The position numbers and the translations under genes were made by a program. Shown here one piece after another: positions 1 to 12,440 of a DNA stretch of 64,000 nucleotides. Position 1 is the first letter of the stretch. Every line of letters begins with the position of its first letter. This DNA comes from Chrysomallon squamiferum. Taxonomy: Eukaryota > Mollusca > Gastropoda > Neomphalida > Peltospiridae. The DNA lies in NCBI GenBank assembly GCA_012295275.1, contig CM022677.1, positions 8,111,630 through 8,175,629 of the forward strand, in the 5' to 3' direction. The notes under the pieces are model-generated. The model worked only from the letters and a program-made list of their open reading frames with translations, ran no database searches and was not told the origin of the DNA.

Positions 1-175
1 GAAACAGGTTTAATTTGTATTTCTGTAACTTTAAGAATATTTAATGATAGAAAATTCATAACATTCAATAATACGAGAAGAAACAGGTTTAATTTTTATT
101 TCTGTAACTTTAAGAATATTTAATGATAGAAAATTCATGACGTAAAATATTCAATATTACGAAAAATAATAATAA
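1..175. repeat. 80-bp minisatellite, about two units
   Basis: A unit of about 80 bases starting GAAACAGGTTTAAT and containing TTTCTGTAACTTTAAGAATA is present about twice here. A related array of about three units starts copy B at 16598-16790. It marks the left edge of the visible duplication and could have served as substrate for unequal exchange. Confidence 0.8.
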
Positions 176-829
176 TAAAATTAATTATAAATATCTTAAA
201 CATTCAGACGCTTGCATCAGCAGATGGTATTCATGCATTTGCAACGAAAATAATTCAGTATTATATTGTTTCATAAAATATTCAAAAGCGTATAAAAACA
301 AAATAAAAGTTTCTTAAAGATTTTGATATGTAAATGAACAGTCCAACAGATGCACAAGAAAAAGAAATATGTGCTGATAGTATTTCAAAGAAAATAAAAC
401 CGCACATTAAAATAAAAAGATAAATACATAAATGTGTCATAGAGCACAGTTTGTACTGACGGACGGTCGGTGAAAATGATTAAAACAGAGCTGACACTAC
501 GTGCTAAACAATGCGAAATGTGAAGTAAAATAAAATAAATGTTTTAAACCTGAGTAGACATCAAAGAACACATTCTCCAATGTGCATGACAGAAACAGAC
601 ACAGTATTCAGCTAGTTCGTAATAAAATAAGACAATAAATACAGAGATAAAAGAGAAGCAGAAAGGAAAAGAAAAAGAAAGAATCAAAACAGAATAAAAA
701 TAGAAATAATTAATAAAAAAGAAAAGAATATAAAATTAAATTTAAAAAAAAAAATGTTAGTATTTAAATATTACCTAATGTTATAAATAGTAATGAATTA
801 AAGAAACATATTTGAAATTATCATTAAGT

Positions 830-1360
830 ATGTTTATTACATTATCATTATTACTACGGCCACTACTACTATTGATGATACTACTACTACGACTACTACT
901 AGTACCACTACATCTACTACTATATTGTTATTATAAATATTATTCTACTTCTACTACTACTACTATTACCATTATCAACGTCATTATTTTTATTCTTATT
1001 GATGCTGTTGCTGCTGTAGTCGCAGTTGTCTTGTTTTTCTTTTTCTTCTTCTTTTTATTATTATTATTTATTATTATTATTTATTACTATTATTATTATT
1101 GTTGTTATTTTATTGTTTAGCTATTGTCGTTGTTTTTATGGTTATTATTGTTATAGTTATTTTTCTATTTATTATTATATTGTTATTATTGATGTTGTTA
1201 TAACTTAAATTATATTTATTATTTTTATCATTATTACTGTTGTTATTGTTGCTGTTCTTGTTATTATTGTTATTGTTATTTTTGAATTACATCAATTATT
1301 TTGTTGGTATCATCATCACTACTATTACTGTTGTTGGTGTTGTTGTTGTTGTTGTCGCTA
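830..1360. repeat. Composite trinucleotide array (TTA/TAC/TTG)
   Basis: Long runs of TTA, TAC, ACT and TTG triplets, broken by short mixed sequence. They create false low-complexity reading frames (poly-Leu, poly-Tyr, poly-Ile) on both strands. The copy B counterpart at 17475-18050 differs in triplet number. Confidence 0.9.
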
Positions 1361-1860
1361 TTGTTGTCACATACAGACAGATAGTCTTTGAGAAATACTT
1401 TAAAACAATTACTCAGAAAATAATAGTGACTAAGTAACTCACTAAAGCAGTCAGTGACTTAGTCAAGGTGTGTCTAACTTTAACTAGTGACTGCCATGGA
1501 TGACCGATGAAACGAAGCTTTATTTTTCTTTACAGTTTCAGCGTAAACCAAGGATGGATTCAATGGGTTAAACGACAGCAAACTTTGTTAACTTCGTGCA
1601 TAAATTTACAGACGATCTTCCCAAGTAATAGCGTCTCTTATTTTAAAAAAAATAAAAAATATTAAAAAATTAAAATTAACAAACTAAAAATGATTGCAAA
1701 CATCTTCCAATTTTTCTCACCTCAAATTTACCTAGGATCAGGTCCGTCTGCCTTATATCACCAGCCCTTGCAGACCGCAGATCCTTAATGATTCCTAACC
1801 ATAATAACAATAACGAACTAAAATAGGAAAATAATCCCTGTTTGCACTTTCAATAACAAC

Positions 1861-1930
1861 AACAACAACAACAACAACAAATAAGAAGAACAACAAGAAC
1901 AAGAACAAGAACAAAAACAATAATAATAAC
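1861..1930. repeat. CAA/AAC triplet run
   Basis: Runs of ACA and AAC, then AAGAAC-type hexamers. The flanking block 1960-2220 is conserved in copy B (18630-18890), but its short frames have no recognisable domain, so I leave it non-coding. Confidence 0.7.
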
Positions 1931-2439
1931 AAACACACAACAAGCAGTCGCCTGTCTCTCTCTCTACTGATGTTTATTATGTGTGTGTGTCTAGTGTGAT
2001 CCAGTCCAGTGGATCGTATTCGCAAACGAAGCCCATTTTTTGTTGTTGCAGTTTGTGTCAATCCACTGCCAGTAACTGGAAGATATTGTTACAAACGCGC
2101 AATCTTCACCTCCACCCGCGTTATTCGGTTCCTTCTCAGCCCAGTTCGTGTAATCAAGCTCTTCTCGAGAATGTCGGCTAAACCCACATATTTCCCTTCA
2201 AACTGAGTGTCAGTCATTCCAAGCCAGTAATCAGTAACGTCTAAAAATAATAATAAAATAAAACAATTGTTTTATTAAACGATAATACTCTTGGTAGCGG
2301 TATTAGTACTAGTAGTAGCAGCCTTAGTAGAAGTAATTCTATTAGTACCAATAGCAGTAGTAGCTGTAGCAATAGTAGAAGCGGCAACGAATATATAGTA
2401 CGAAAATGTACCTCTTTTTGTTGTTGTTGTTGTTATTGG

Positions 2440-2525
2440 TATGAACATACTCATTATATTATTATGATTATTATGATTATTATTATGATTATTATTATTA
2501 TTATTATTATTACTATTACTATTAC

Positions 2526-2587
<62 letters not shown>

Positions 2588-2739
2588 GAACTAAGCAGCG
2601 ACTTCAAAAAGTAAATACTCTTTGTGATAATCTGTAGTAGTAGTGATAGTAGTAGTAATAGTAGCAGTAGTAACAGTAGTAATACTAGTAGTAGCTGTGG
2701 TAGTAGTAATAGTAGTAGTAGTAACAGTAGTAGTAATAT

Positions 2740-2797
<58 letters not shown>

Positions 2798-2822
2798 GGT
2801 GGTAGTAGTAGTAGTAGTGGTG

Positions 2823-2857
<35 letters not shown>

Positions 2858-2860
2858 CTA
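2440..2860. repeat. TTA and TAG/GTG trinucleotide arrays
   Basis: A long TTA run (about 2455-2586) is followed by a TAG/GTA/GTG run (about 2634-2858). The second run gives false frames of poly-Ser/Gly and poly-Val. In copy B (19110-19490) part of the TTA run is replaced by TAC triplets, which shows fast array turnover. Confidence 0.9.
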
Positions 2861-2988
2861 AATGATAATCTGAAATATCATGAAAATAGTTACGGCTGTG
2901 ATATAGCTCTGTGGTGAGGTCTTTGTTTTCACACAAAGATGAGAAAATCATCAGATACGAGTTCATAGACCTGCAGCAATCCTGAATA

Positions 2989-3005
2989 AAAATAATAATA
3001 ACAAC

Positions 3006-3036
<31 letters not shown>

Positions 3037-3050
3037 GTAATAGTAATGAT
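2989..3050. repeat. AAT trinucleotide array
   Basis: AATAAT run with interrupting AGT units. It is shorter in copy B (about 19618-19670). Confidence 0.85.
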
Positions 3051-3236
3051 AATGTGGAAGACACTCAATATTTTTCATGCGCATTCTTAAAAGTTGATTC
3101 ATTATTCATTATTGCAGGTGTATTATACCAGATAATGAAAAATTAGTCTTATTATTTATTTATTTACTTCTTTATTATGCGAAATAATATGAACTAATAT
3201 TGTTAATTAAAAAAGAAGACCTGTATTTTTCAGTAC

Positions 3237-3472
3237 ATAATATTACCGCTACGCCTCTGTTTACAACATAAAACATGTGACATATATCGTGATGGCGGTA
3301 CTGAAGTTACTTATTTTCGTAATGCCGTGTAAAATTACTCTTACTTAGCTTTTCAGTGAAACATGTTCTGATGCTAGTAAAATGAAACATAAAATGGACA
3401 TTTTGGATTTCACATATAATTCTACTGTTGTTTATAAAAATACACCAACCCGAAACCCCGATCTACATTTCT
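3237..3472. repeat. Internal direct repeat, unit 1
   Basis: The sequence starting ATTACCGCTACGCCTCTG recurs, diverged, at 4193-4413. Both copies share GATGGCGGT, the CGTGTAAAATTAC block and a long block ending ACATTTCTG. The pair is also present in duplication copy B (19857-20092 and 20818-21037), so it predates the large duplication. No coding potential is seen. Confidence 0.85.
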
Positions 3473-3821
3473 GTTTCACAGTAAATTCACACCTGCAAAG
3501 TTTACTATAATGATACAGTATAAATATAAAAAAGAACAATAATAGTACTATAAAGAAAGCACATTTTAATCTTTATGTGATTTCTTTTCTTCTCAATGTC
3601 CATAAGACTTCAAAAGTTAACATCATCGCTCCAGTCTGGATGTCAATATATTTTATGACGTAGCTATAGCTTCACACAGACAAGTAACCTGGAGATATCC
3701 ACTTTTCAATCCTCTTTATTGACAAACATAACGTGATGTTACATTTTTGTATTAATTTATATTTTTGTTTTCATAAAAATAAAAAAGTGAAAATGAGCCA
3801 GACATTTATTTGAGAAACTCA

Positions 3822-3825
<4 letters not shown>

Positions 3826-3890
<65 letters not shown>

Positions 3891-3900
3891 AATAAATAAA
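3826..3900. repeat. AAT array followed by AAAT array
   Basis: AATAAT run passing into AAATAAAT. The copy B counterpart (20443-20525) is longer. Confidence 0.9.
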
Positions 3901-4192
3901 CATGGTATAATAAAACAACATCGTATAATAAAAAAAACATTATGGCTTACATTTATTATAAGTTATTATGTAGGTATGAAAATATAAAATGTCACATTTT
4001 TCTACAGTTAAAACTAAATCTCTGAACCTGTGAATTGAAAAAACACAACATAATATGCTGCAGGGAAAGAGAGTTATGTACCCTTTTTTCAACAGTAGCT
4101 GACGAGTTGATACTTGGCTTATATTCTACTAGAATAATTTAGAAACTGAGAAATATAGCGAGTTAGATTTCCAGATTAATGTTTTTAATACA

Positions 4193-4413
4193 TACTATTA
4201 CCGCTACGCCTCTGTTAACAAACATAAAACATGTAACATAAATAGTGATGGCGGTTCTTATTTTCATAACGTCGTGTAAAATTACACCTACTTAGCTTTT
4301 CAGTGAAACGTGTTAATAAAATGTCACATTAATATGGAAGCGTTCTCGACATTTTGGATTTCACATATAATTCTACGGTTGTTTATAAAAACACGCTAAC
4401 CCAATCTACATTT
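4193..4413. repeat. Internal direct repeat, unit 2
   Basis: Diverged second copy of the block at 3237-3472, in the same orientation and about 960 bases downstream. It has small indels, such as an extra segment reading ATATGGAAGCGTTCTCG. It probably derives from an old duplication or a dispersed repeat. Confidence 0.8.
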
Positions 4414-7400
4414 CTGAATGTAAACAGAGTTTTCACAGTAAAATCATACAGTAAAAAATGATCGAATATTGTTTTTCTTCTGGGGTGTTTTCGTGTTGTT
4501 GTTGTTTTTTTTGTCTCTTCCGGACAGCAGCAGTAATAGAAGAAAGAATCATTTTTAAATTCCGGGAAGAGAGTTGGATATATTTTAGAAATATACTTTT
4601 TCTAAGCCGGAGTCAGTGAATTAGTTTTCTGGTGATTAATATTTAACCAGTATATTTTAATAAATGTGGTACTTGCTAATCCTATACAACGGCGAGTGTT
4701 CTGTGAAGAAACGTTTTGGTGAAACTTGTGAAGACAAGTCGGGCTGTGCAGACGTGTAGCTGTCTGGATAACACGTGTTTCATTAAAAAAATAATCTCTA
4801 GACATAATTTTTGACGCTGGACAGAGTTTGCTTTCTATAAACAAATAAGATTTCAGTTTTATATGAATAAACTGAGGTTCAGTATATTATTGTAGTTATT
4901 GTTGTTTTTACAAAAATAAAGAAAGAAAGAAATAGATATAATTTTAATTTTAATACCGACAATGCTGCACAATTTAAATAGTTGATACTGGATATTTAGA
5001 CATAATATGTAGACGAGAATTGCCAGTTTAATCTGCTATTTTAAAAGCTTCAGGTGAGGTTTTATTAATAACTGGAGAAGAAACATTAAGATTTACCTGA
5101 CAATAAAGACAATATTGTTATGTTTTAATAGGATGAATAAATTTCGTCTAGCTTTCTAAAAATATCCTCGTATCTCATAAAACACTAGATCAGGAGGACA
5201 GGCATGTTTTCTATCTTACAAAGTATAATATTAACTATATAAGATTTCTACGTGAAATTATCAGTATTTTGTATGATGCAAACAGAGGAAAACATGATAA
5301 AACATCACGTTATTTTTACTCAGTATCAGATTATGGTAAACAAATAAATGGCGCTGGTTTTATGTGTTAATGTGAATTAAGTTATCTTTTATTCAAATAG
5401 AAAACTCCGCTTAACCCTGTAAATTTTAGTTTTAATATCGTTTGCTAAGCAAAATCAAATTCTGTGATTCAAGTAAAGTGTTACTTCTCATGTGTTCAGT
5501 ATTAACAGTTATATATTTCTGAATTTACAAGTCGAGCGCTGAATGCCACTATAAAATAAAAGGTCAGATCCAGATTAAAGTGATATTTGATTAACAACAG
5601 AACAGATTTCACTAAAAAGCTCTCTGTGGTGCTGAAAACTCAGCTTTTACTGTATAAGAATCCATTCATTTCTGTTGATAAGTTGATAATAAATGATGTT
5701 TATGTTGTCAACATGAGCGAAGTTTTCACATGTAATTTGAAATGGAACATTTACTTTATTAATATCATGAAGATTATTCTTGAAAAGCCGATACTATTTC
5801 TTTAGCTGTATCCAAGATTATACTGACAGTTATATGAAATTATCAACATTTGTTACGATGCAAAACAGAGGTGAACTTAATAAAATATCACTGTAAACGG
5901 TAGTACATTTACTAAGATAAAATTTGTTTTAGACAGACAGAAAAAGATATGATCAGTGTGGTTTTCTGTTATTTATTACTGTGATAATTACAAGTCCCGC
6001 GAAATAGCTAGAACTACAGAGATGTTGTGAGAGTAATATTGTACATTTTAAAGAAAGATGACATTGCAGGAAACTGTGAGACTAATGTATTCTGAAGTAA
6101 AGTTAGTAATAAATATATATCACTATCTCACTGATTAACATTGCATAACGCACTACAAATAAAGAAAATAACACGTTATTTTTTAATCAGTCTCAATTTT
6201 ATTCGTAGGATTAAGAAAAGAAAATATATATTTATATAAAAAATAAACAATAAAAGAAAAGAAAGAAAAAGAAGTAATATAAAAAAGAAAGATCAAGCTT
6301 ATCAAGGAGCGCAGTTTATAAGTGAAAAATGTAGAATCAAAAAAAGTAATATGAGATTTTATATTCATGTCAAAATCTTCACCTTTTCCTGTGTTTTTAA
6401 TTTAAAAAAAAAATTAAAAAAAATTCCATTCAACATTGTCTTCGCGTCAGAAACTTGTTTTACATGGTAGACTGTAAAACTAATGACGTAATGGAGACCT
6501 CGCGTGACACTTTTCAAATACGTTTTACTCCATTTTTATTATTGAATGGTAAATGAAAATTTTAAATAAGAAATATTCAACTTGTTGAGAATATTATATA
6601 AAACCAAAGCAGATATCATAAAAAGAAACTGAAACACAATTTTACAATCAACATTGCAAAAGTAATTTAAAATGATTAATTTTAAAACAAATACACAACA
6701 CTGAAACAATAAGTTAGATAGGAGATACACTGAAAGCATATAAACTATTAGGGAGATGCACAAAGATAAAGATAGAACAATAATAATAATAACTAGTTTG
6801 GACTGTTCATAGAAGCAGGCGGCGACAGAACAAAATTGTTAAATCTGTGTAGAATTTATGGATTGACAGAGAAATACATGAACAGATGTGGATATATGTA
6901 TTTTGCTGCTAGAAAAAGAAAATGTAAAATATATATGTATACACACACAAGTTGTGTATGTGTGTACTGAAGGAAATTAGAATTTTTCTATGTGTTATCT
7001 GAGGCATACGTATGTAGGAGAAATAGATGCAGACATAGATACAGAGAGAAAGACAGACAGATGTGAATGTGAAAGGATGAGTTGTTACGTACATGTTATC
7101 TGTGAGAAAGAGTTAATGTGTTTGTTGTCAAATAACTGCTGCATGTGAAAGACAGTGTCCTTGTTTATGTATAAATAAATACAAGTTCCAAGTGTTTTGA
7201 TTGTTGTTTTCTTTTTAAAAAATGTAGTTAGATATAAAAATATAATTATTAATTGGATTATTTTAATGATTTATTCTTATATTATTGTCTTGATTTTGAA
7301 TTGTTGTTATTAATATTAAAAAAGCAGAAATAATGAGGCTAAAACAATAATTTTAGCTCGATTAAAACTAATAAAAACAGATTTCCAGTAATTTTTATTT

Positions 7401-8340
7401 TAAAGAAAATGAAAATGAAACGATGTATGTATATAGTAATAACAATAATAATAATAATAATATTAAACTTAAAAAATGTATAATTAATTTGCTTCATTAT
7501 GGCTTCATTATGACAGTCAATGACATCAAATAAAATTCATTGTTTTTATTCAAGGGGCAAATCGAAAAAGAAAAGTGTTTTAAGTGAAATAGGAATTTTA
7601 CAGTAATTAATTAAGTAATAATAATAACTCAAATAAACCAACAAATAATGGAAAATGGTTGTTTAGAAACTGTTGAATTTAATTGCTAGGATTTTTTTTT
7701 ATATACAATTAGCTGAATTCATCTAAAAGTAGTAAATTGAATTTAGCTCAGTCTTTTTCTATTAATGGTCTAAGGGAAATAACTCTATTTAACGGGTTTG
7801 TAAATAAAGAAAGAGAGAGAGAGAAAGAGAGATCTAGTGAGAGAGATGTACAGAATGCCATTTTTGTTGATTAGTGTTCATTCTAGTGCTTTGATTGTTT
7901 GTTTTTGTAAAATCGAACAAGATGCGTATATAAAAAATAATGATTAAATCAGATTATCTTTTGCTGGTTGACAACAAATAACGAAGATATTGATCAGTAT
8001 ATAAATAATAAAAACAGAAAAAAACTAGTCTTTATTTATTTATTTTTGTTTTAAACTATTTGAATGTGCCTTAACATTTTTAATGTTAACAAATTGAAAA
8101 ATGTTCAGCATGATTTTCCATTTTGATTATTGTTTTTAGATAAGATGAAATGGGTTTGTGTTTGTAGATGTCAGGAATTAAAACAGTTAAGAACAAATAA
8201 TGTTATATTTTATTGTTATTTTATATCTTTTATTATTTATTTATGAATTTATTTATTTAATTTCATTTTTCCACCAGAGTTTTATTATTATTAAATTATG
8301 ATTTTCTATTTTTAAAGATTCCTTATTGAAATAATTCTTT
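4414..8340. other. AT-rich non-coding stretch of copy A
   Basis: No gene is supported here. Short frames near 4602-4844 (minus) and 5587-5805 (plus) are broken or shifted in copy B by homopolymer length changes. Frames near 6183-6368, 6539-6763 and 6909-7094 (minus) are AT-driven hydrophobic stretches without a known domain. A dispersed motif lies at 6439-6530 and is listed separately. Confidence 0.7.
6439..6530 (-). repeat. Dispersed block, candidate LINE 3' end
   Basis: The block contains AAACTAATGACGTAATGGAG, then GACCTCGCG. The same arrangement occurs at 47370-47475 and, next to the RNase H coding tail of a LINE, at 49215-49285. I infer a shared retrotransposon 3' end read on the minus strand. 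The copy is duplicated at 23080-23165. Confidence 0.55.
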
Positions 8341-8436
8341 CTAAAGTGTTGAGCTTTCTCTGGACAGGGAAATGGGTCTTACAGCATTTTCAACTGAAGT
8401 GCTGGCTGAGGCAGCTTGAATCTGTTGTCTAGGATC
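8341..8436 (-). CDS. Terminal exon with stop, copy A (short form)
   Basis: On the minus strand an acceptor (TTGTAG then GATCCTAG) opens a 32-codon frame ending in TAG. The protein starts DPRQQIQAASAS and ends SLSRESSTL. The counterpart at 24966-25112 carries 17 more codons in the middle, an exact 51-base in-frame difference. The only other change I see in the shared part, AGA versus AGG, is silent. Frame kept through an indel, plus a silent substitution, supports a real coding exon. I do not recognise the protein. It lies downstream, on the same strand, of the CAMSAP-like blocks at 12.2-14.2 kb and could be the tail of that gene; this link is inference. Confidence 0.55.
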   Translation of the reverse strand, partial: DPRQQIQAASASTSVENAVRPISLSRESSTL

Positions 8437-8639
8437 CTACAACAAAATATAATATTCATTAATAAACTAAACATAAAATAAAGTGCTAGTAGTATTTTTT
8501 TTGTCAGCTCTAACTGCAGTTTACTGTCTTAGCAAGAAACATTTTACGCCACATTTTTATTTTATCCATAAAACTTTAATAATAACAATAATTTATTAAA
8601 TGTTTTTATATTCTCAATTTAAATCAGTTTAAGATTATT

Positions 8640-9265
8640 TTTTAACTTTGATATAAAAGGATTAAAATAGCAATACATCAGTAAAAGTGATTATATAGCT
8701 ATTCATTACACAATACAGATTCTATTTGAAATACTAACATACTAACAAATTATTTGATTATTTAAAACATTTAATTATAACATTCTTTCCTGCCACTTTA
8801 ATATAATTTAATTTTTGCCATTAATGAAATATATTTTGTCTCATAAATAAACCAGAATTATTTTCTGCATTCAAGCAATAGTTACAATAAAGAATCCTTT
8901 ACATATAATTTAAAATGTATCTAAAACAAAGACAATATTACACATGCATGAGATAAAATAAGAAAATAAGCTAAATCTTTCAAGCCAATTTATGCATATT
9001 TCATATGTCTACCAAATTTCAAAATATGGTAAATATCTTTAGCCCTACCATATAAATTATTAAATGTATGGATTTCAGATTACAGGGAGATATTAATAAA
9101 AGCAAATTTCAAATTTATACAAATGTTCTGTTCCCTACTCTATTAGGCTGGCATGCAAATTATTACAAGGTTTACACTGATTCTATACTACTAATGTTCA
9201 TTTTGCAAAAACACAAATGTATTATATTTTCATGTATGCTGCTTAAATACAGTTTAAATCCACAG
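8640..9265. repeat. Diverged direct repeat, unit 1
   Basis: This block aligns by eye with 10909-11625. Shared landmarks are ATATAAAAGGATTAAAATA, CTGCCACTTTAAT, ACACATGCATG, CTTTCAAGCCAATTTATGCA and ATATCTTTAGCCCTACCAT. It contains a 70-codon plus-strand frame (9068-9280) that is open to 87 codons in copy B because TAG reads TGG there; no domain is recognised. Confidence 0.8.
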
Positions 9266-10908
9266 ACTAGTATATTGTAGTATATATATGACCTTTTTAA
9301 AATATTTTCTTTGTATTCTAATGAGATCTAATGATGCATTTATCAATTCAAATTATTTCCTGAAAGATAATTTAAAGTTAGATAACAAATATGTCTAAAA
9401 TAAATTTGAATCACATAATTAAAGCTAAAGTAGAATTTTTCATTCAGAAAGACCTTCAACAAAATTAACATAGATCTGTATTTCTTTATGAACTAATTTC
9501 ACACTCACCTCAACATCATTCCTTAAGCCATGCATTTAATACCACCTTGAAAATGACCAAGGTATAACCAGACTTGCTAATCATTATTCATTGTGAAAAA
9601 TCCCACAATAAAGGGCAACTGATTATTTCTAATAACTGTTACTGAATCACAACAATTTGTATAAATGTTTAGAACTTGGAAGAAAAAACTATGTGATTGC
9701 AGTAATTTTGATAACATATTGCATTACCTTTCTGGGACAGCACAGTACTGACTCTATACATCTAATTTTAGATTTGATTAAAAATACAATAAACTTATCC
9801 AGAATAATAATCTTTTAATCCGAAAAGATCATTTTAGAATCAGATGATATAATTAATGCAAACCACAAAAAAGTTGTTTATGCCTGCAGATCTTTTTGTT
9901 ATATATATATCATAAAGTTAGCAGATTTGATTCCTCAACAAGGAAGTGACCCAGCTGATAAAAAAAAAATCATTGAACAAAATAATGCAGACAATCACAT
10001 GATGCTGCAACACTAACAGTTAATGAGTTAAAACCTTGATTAAAAATATATTACAGAGAACAAAATAAAGAGAATTCTGCCATTTTCACTAAGTCTTCTT
10101 CTATATGAATGAAAATTACCTGTGATGCAAACAACTGAATTACCCTGAATAAAAATGGTGTGCAAATATTTTTTTAGTCAAGTAGTGGTTTCACTTTATT
10201 TGCTGAATGGAAAAGTGTTGTGCCATTTTAATTTTTATTTTAACTTAACCTCTTAATTTTGTTCTATTATTGCTTTATTTATTCTTTGCATTTTATTATA
10301 GTTTTGAATTTATTCTATTCAAAATCAATTAGCTTAATATAAAAAACAATATAGTTGCGAATGTGAAACTGTAGAAAAATGTTTATCATTAAGTTCTGGT
10401 TAATATTTTTGAACAAAATTATTAAAATTACATTGATCACATTGATCACAAATTAAAGAAAATCAAAATTAATATTTCAAAGAAAACATTTTTAGCATTA
10501 GCAGTTTTTTTTTAGCTCTCTTAACAATACTTATTATAACACTTTCGTTATATTCAAAGAACTAAAAACTTAAAATGATAAAAATAGTAGAATAATGCTA
10601 TAAGAGTATAATTAAGTTGTACATCACTATCAGACGAGAATCTAACAAGATTTAATTTTTTTAATGGTATTTTTAGCATTTGCATGAAATTGAAATGATC
10701 TGCAAATGGTTTATTTTATGAATGCAGTGGAAAATAAACTGGCAGAATTCTTACTGATCTTTTAACTAGATAAGAAAAGTAACATAATCAGTGACAATGT
10801 AACAACATGGAATATTCAAACAGTATACATATATTAGACAGGGTATATCTTATATCTTGCATGCGACCTCATATCAGATTAAACATAAATACATATAATG
10901 ACCCCTTC
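9266..10908. other. AT-rich intron-like stretch, no gene seen
   Basis: Shared with copy B (25940-27585). I see no domain, RNA gene or exon here. It ends at the duplication breakpoint. Confidence 0.6.
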
Positions 10909-11625
10909 TTTTTAACTTTTATATAAAAGGATTAAAATACCAAAACATCAATAAATTAGTTTATGAAAAATGTGTTTTAATTTATTCGAATACTTCTGTA
11001 ACTTGGTGAAATTTGAAATACTAATATTACTAAAATGATGAAAATACATTTGAGATTATTCTGACAATCTTTAACTAACCTTTAGCAATTGTTAATAATA
11101 AATGATTTGATTAATTAAAATATTTAATTGTAATATTCTTTTCTGCCACTTTAATTTTTGCTATTAATGAAATATATTTTGTCTTATAAATAAACCACAA
11201 TTATCCTAGCATTCAGCTAACAATTCAATAATGAATCATTTAGGTAGTTTTAAAATGTATTTAAAACAAAGACAACATTACACATGCATGTGACAAAATA
11301 ACAAAAGAAGCTAAATCTTTCAAGCCAATTTATGCACCTTTCAAATTACAACCTTTCAAAACCACCAAAATTCCATCCGTCTACTAAATTTCAAAATAAT
11401 GTAAATATCTTTAGCCCTACCATGTAAATTAATTAAATGTATGTATTAAATGTATGTATTTCAGATTAGAGTGAGATATTAATAACATCAAATTACAAAT
11501 TTATACAAATGTTCTGTTCACTACTCTATTAGGATGTCCTGCAAATTATTACATTGATTCTATTGATTTTCAGTGCATCATTTTACAAAAATACAAATGT
11601 ATTATATTTTCAAATATGCAGTTTA
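10909..11625. repeat. Diverged direct repeat, unit 2
   Basis: Older, diverged copy of 8640-9265. It begins exactly where duplication copy A stops matching copy B, so this repeat boundary probably took part in the rearrangement that set the breakpoint. Confidence 0.75.
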
Positions 11626-11713
11626 ATTCAGTATAAGAGAAAATATTTTGCATTGAATTATTTAAAAGTGAAATAAAATGGAAAGGTTTACAATGACTAA
11701 TGTATTTAAATAC

Positions 11714-11844
11714 CTGCTGGACAGCACCAAATACTTCAACTCTACTGGAGACTCAAGCTGCTCTTTGTTCCAAAATGTCAATTTGAGTTTGTATTTATCA
11801 ACAATTTCTTGAATATTTTTATCCTTAACAAGCTGATTTAACTT
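11714..11844 (-). CDS. Putative exon, unidentified, copy A only
   Basis: On the minus strand an acceptor TTTCAG is followed by a 43-codon open frame starting KLNQLVKDKNIQEIVDKY and ending at a GT donor (AGCAG, then GTATTT). The residue mix is lysine-rich and helix-like. I see no counterpart in copy B and cannot name the domain. It follows the calponin-homology block in minus-strand order. Confidence 0.35.
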
Positions 11845-12125
11845 CTGAAACTAAACAATTTAAATCCACAGTTTAGTACATTGCTGACACATCTCACTGG
11901 TGGATGCCTAGTCTGAATAAATAAATAAAACACTGTATAAAATATAAAATACTGCTACTACTACATTTACTGCAATTACTATACTATTTGTACAGCCATC
12001 ATTACTATAATTACTATTTACTATTATTTCTTATTCAACTAAGATTAGTTATTAAAATAATACTCCTATTACTAAATTTACTATCGATTAATAATAAAAA
12101 TGATATTTTTTACTCTCTTCACTAT

Positions 12126-12130
<5 letters not shown>

Positions 12131-12172
<42 letters not shown>
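12131..12172. repeat. (GA)n microsatellite
   Basis: Perfect AG dinucleotide run. Confidence 0.95.
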
Positions 12173-12175
<3 letters not shown>

Positions 12176-12289
12176 CATATTCAACAACAAAAAAGAAAAC
12201 CAGATCTAATATGATAATTTTGTTGATTAACTAGTTATTAAGACTCATATATTTAACAACAACCTGATTCAATATTTTATTTACAAACA

Positions 12290-12440
12290 TTGTGCTGTTA
12301 AACAATCCATGAAAATTGAAAGACTGCAGACAATAGAAACTATAGACAACAGCTACAGTACATCCATCTCCAATGTATTTTAGTGTGTCTGTCATCACAG
12401 GAACAGCGACACTGTGTGAAGGCTGACAGTTCCATCTGGT
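12290..12440 (-). pseudogene. CAMSAP-like calponin-homology block, copy A
   Basis: Minus-strand translation gives VPVMTDTLKYIGDGC, then TVAVVYSFYC, which follows the pattern of the CAMSAP/patronin CH domain (FPLLEDL, then DGSDG, then AVIHYYCP in the human protein as I remember it). The match covers the core helices of the domain. The frame stays open beyond this block, so the donor is uncertain. In minus-strand order it follows the blocks at 13201-13298 and 12826-12903, the expected CAMSAP order. The diverged counterpart at 29990-30060 is frameshifted. Whether copy A is still expressed is unclear. Confidence 0.5.

Larger units (their letters stand above)
1..10908. repeat. Segmental duplication copy A
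   Basis: This stretch recurs almost base for base at about 16600-27585 in the same orientation. Matching landmarks include the triplet arrays, the block near 1440-1600, the AAT array near 3826, and the run ending in ATGACCCCTTC. The copies part company sharply at 10908 (A) and 27585 (B). Differences are scattered substitutions, homopolymer and microsatellite length changes, and a 51-base indel inside the exon at 8341-8436. I see no convincing gene in 1-8340; its short ORFs are AT-rich or triplet-driven and several break between the copies. The left edge reaches the window start, so the true unit may be longer. Identity was judged by eye. Confidence 0.95.

Noticed and set aside
812-1437. Leu/Tyr/Ile-rich reading frames
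   Set aside because: They are translations of TTA/TAC/TTG triplet arrays; lengths change with array length between the two copies.
2275-3068. Poly-Asn, poly-Ser/Gly, poly-Val and poly-Tyr reading frames
   Set aside because: Pure trinucleotide-repeat translations, open on both strands in several frames; no unique sequence or domain.
4602-4844. 80-codon minus-strand frame conserved in both duplication copies
   Set aside because: A one-base homopolymer change alters its N-terminal part in copy B; no domain or splice context.
5587-5805. 72-codon plus-strand frame
   Set aside because: An A-run differs by two bases in copy B and destroys the frame, so it is not under coding constraint.
9068-9280. 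70-codon plus-strand frame, 87 codons in copy B
   Set aside because: The stop differs by one substitution, the composition is that of AT-rich DNA, and the diverged repeat unit at 10909-11625 does not keep the frame.
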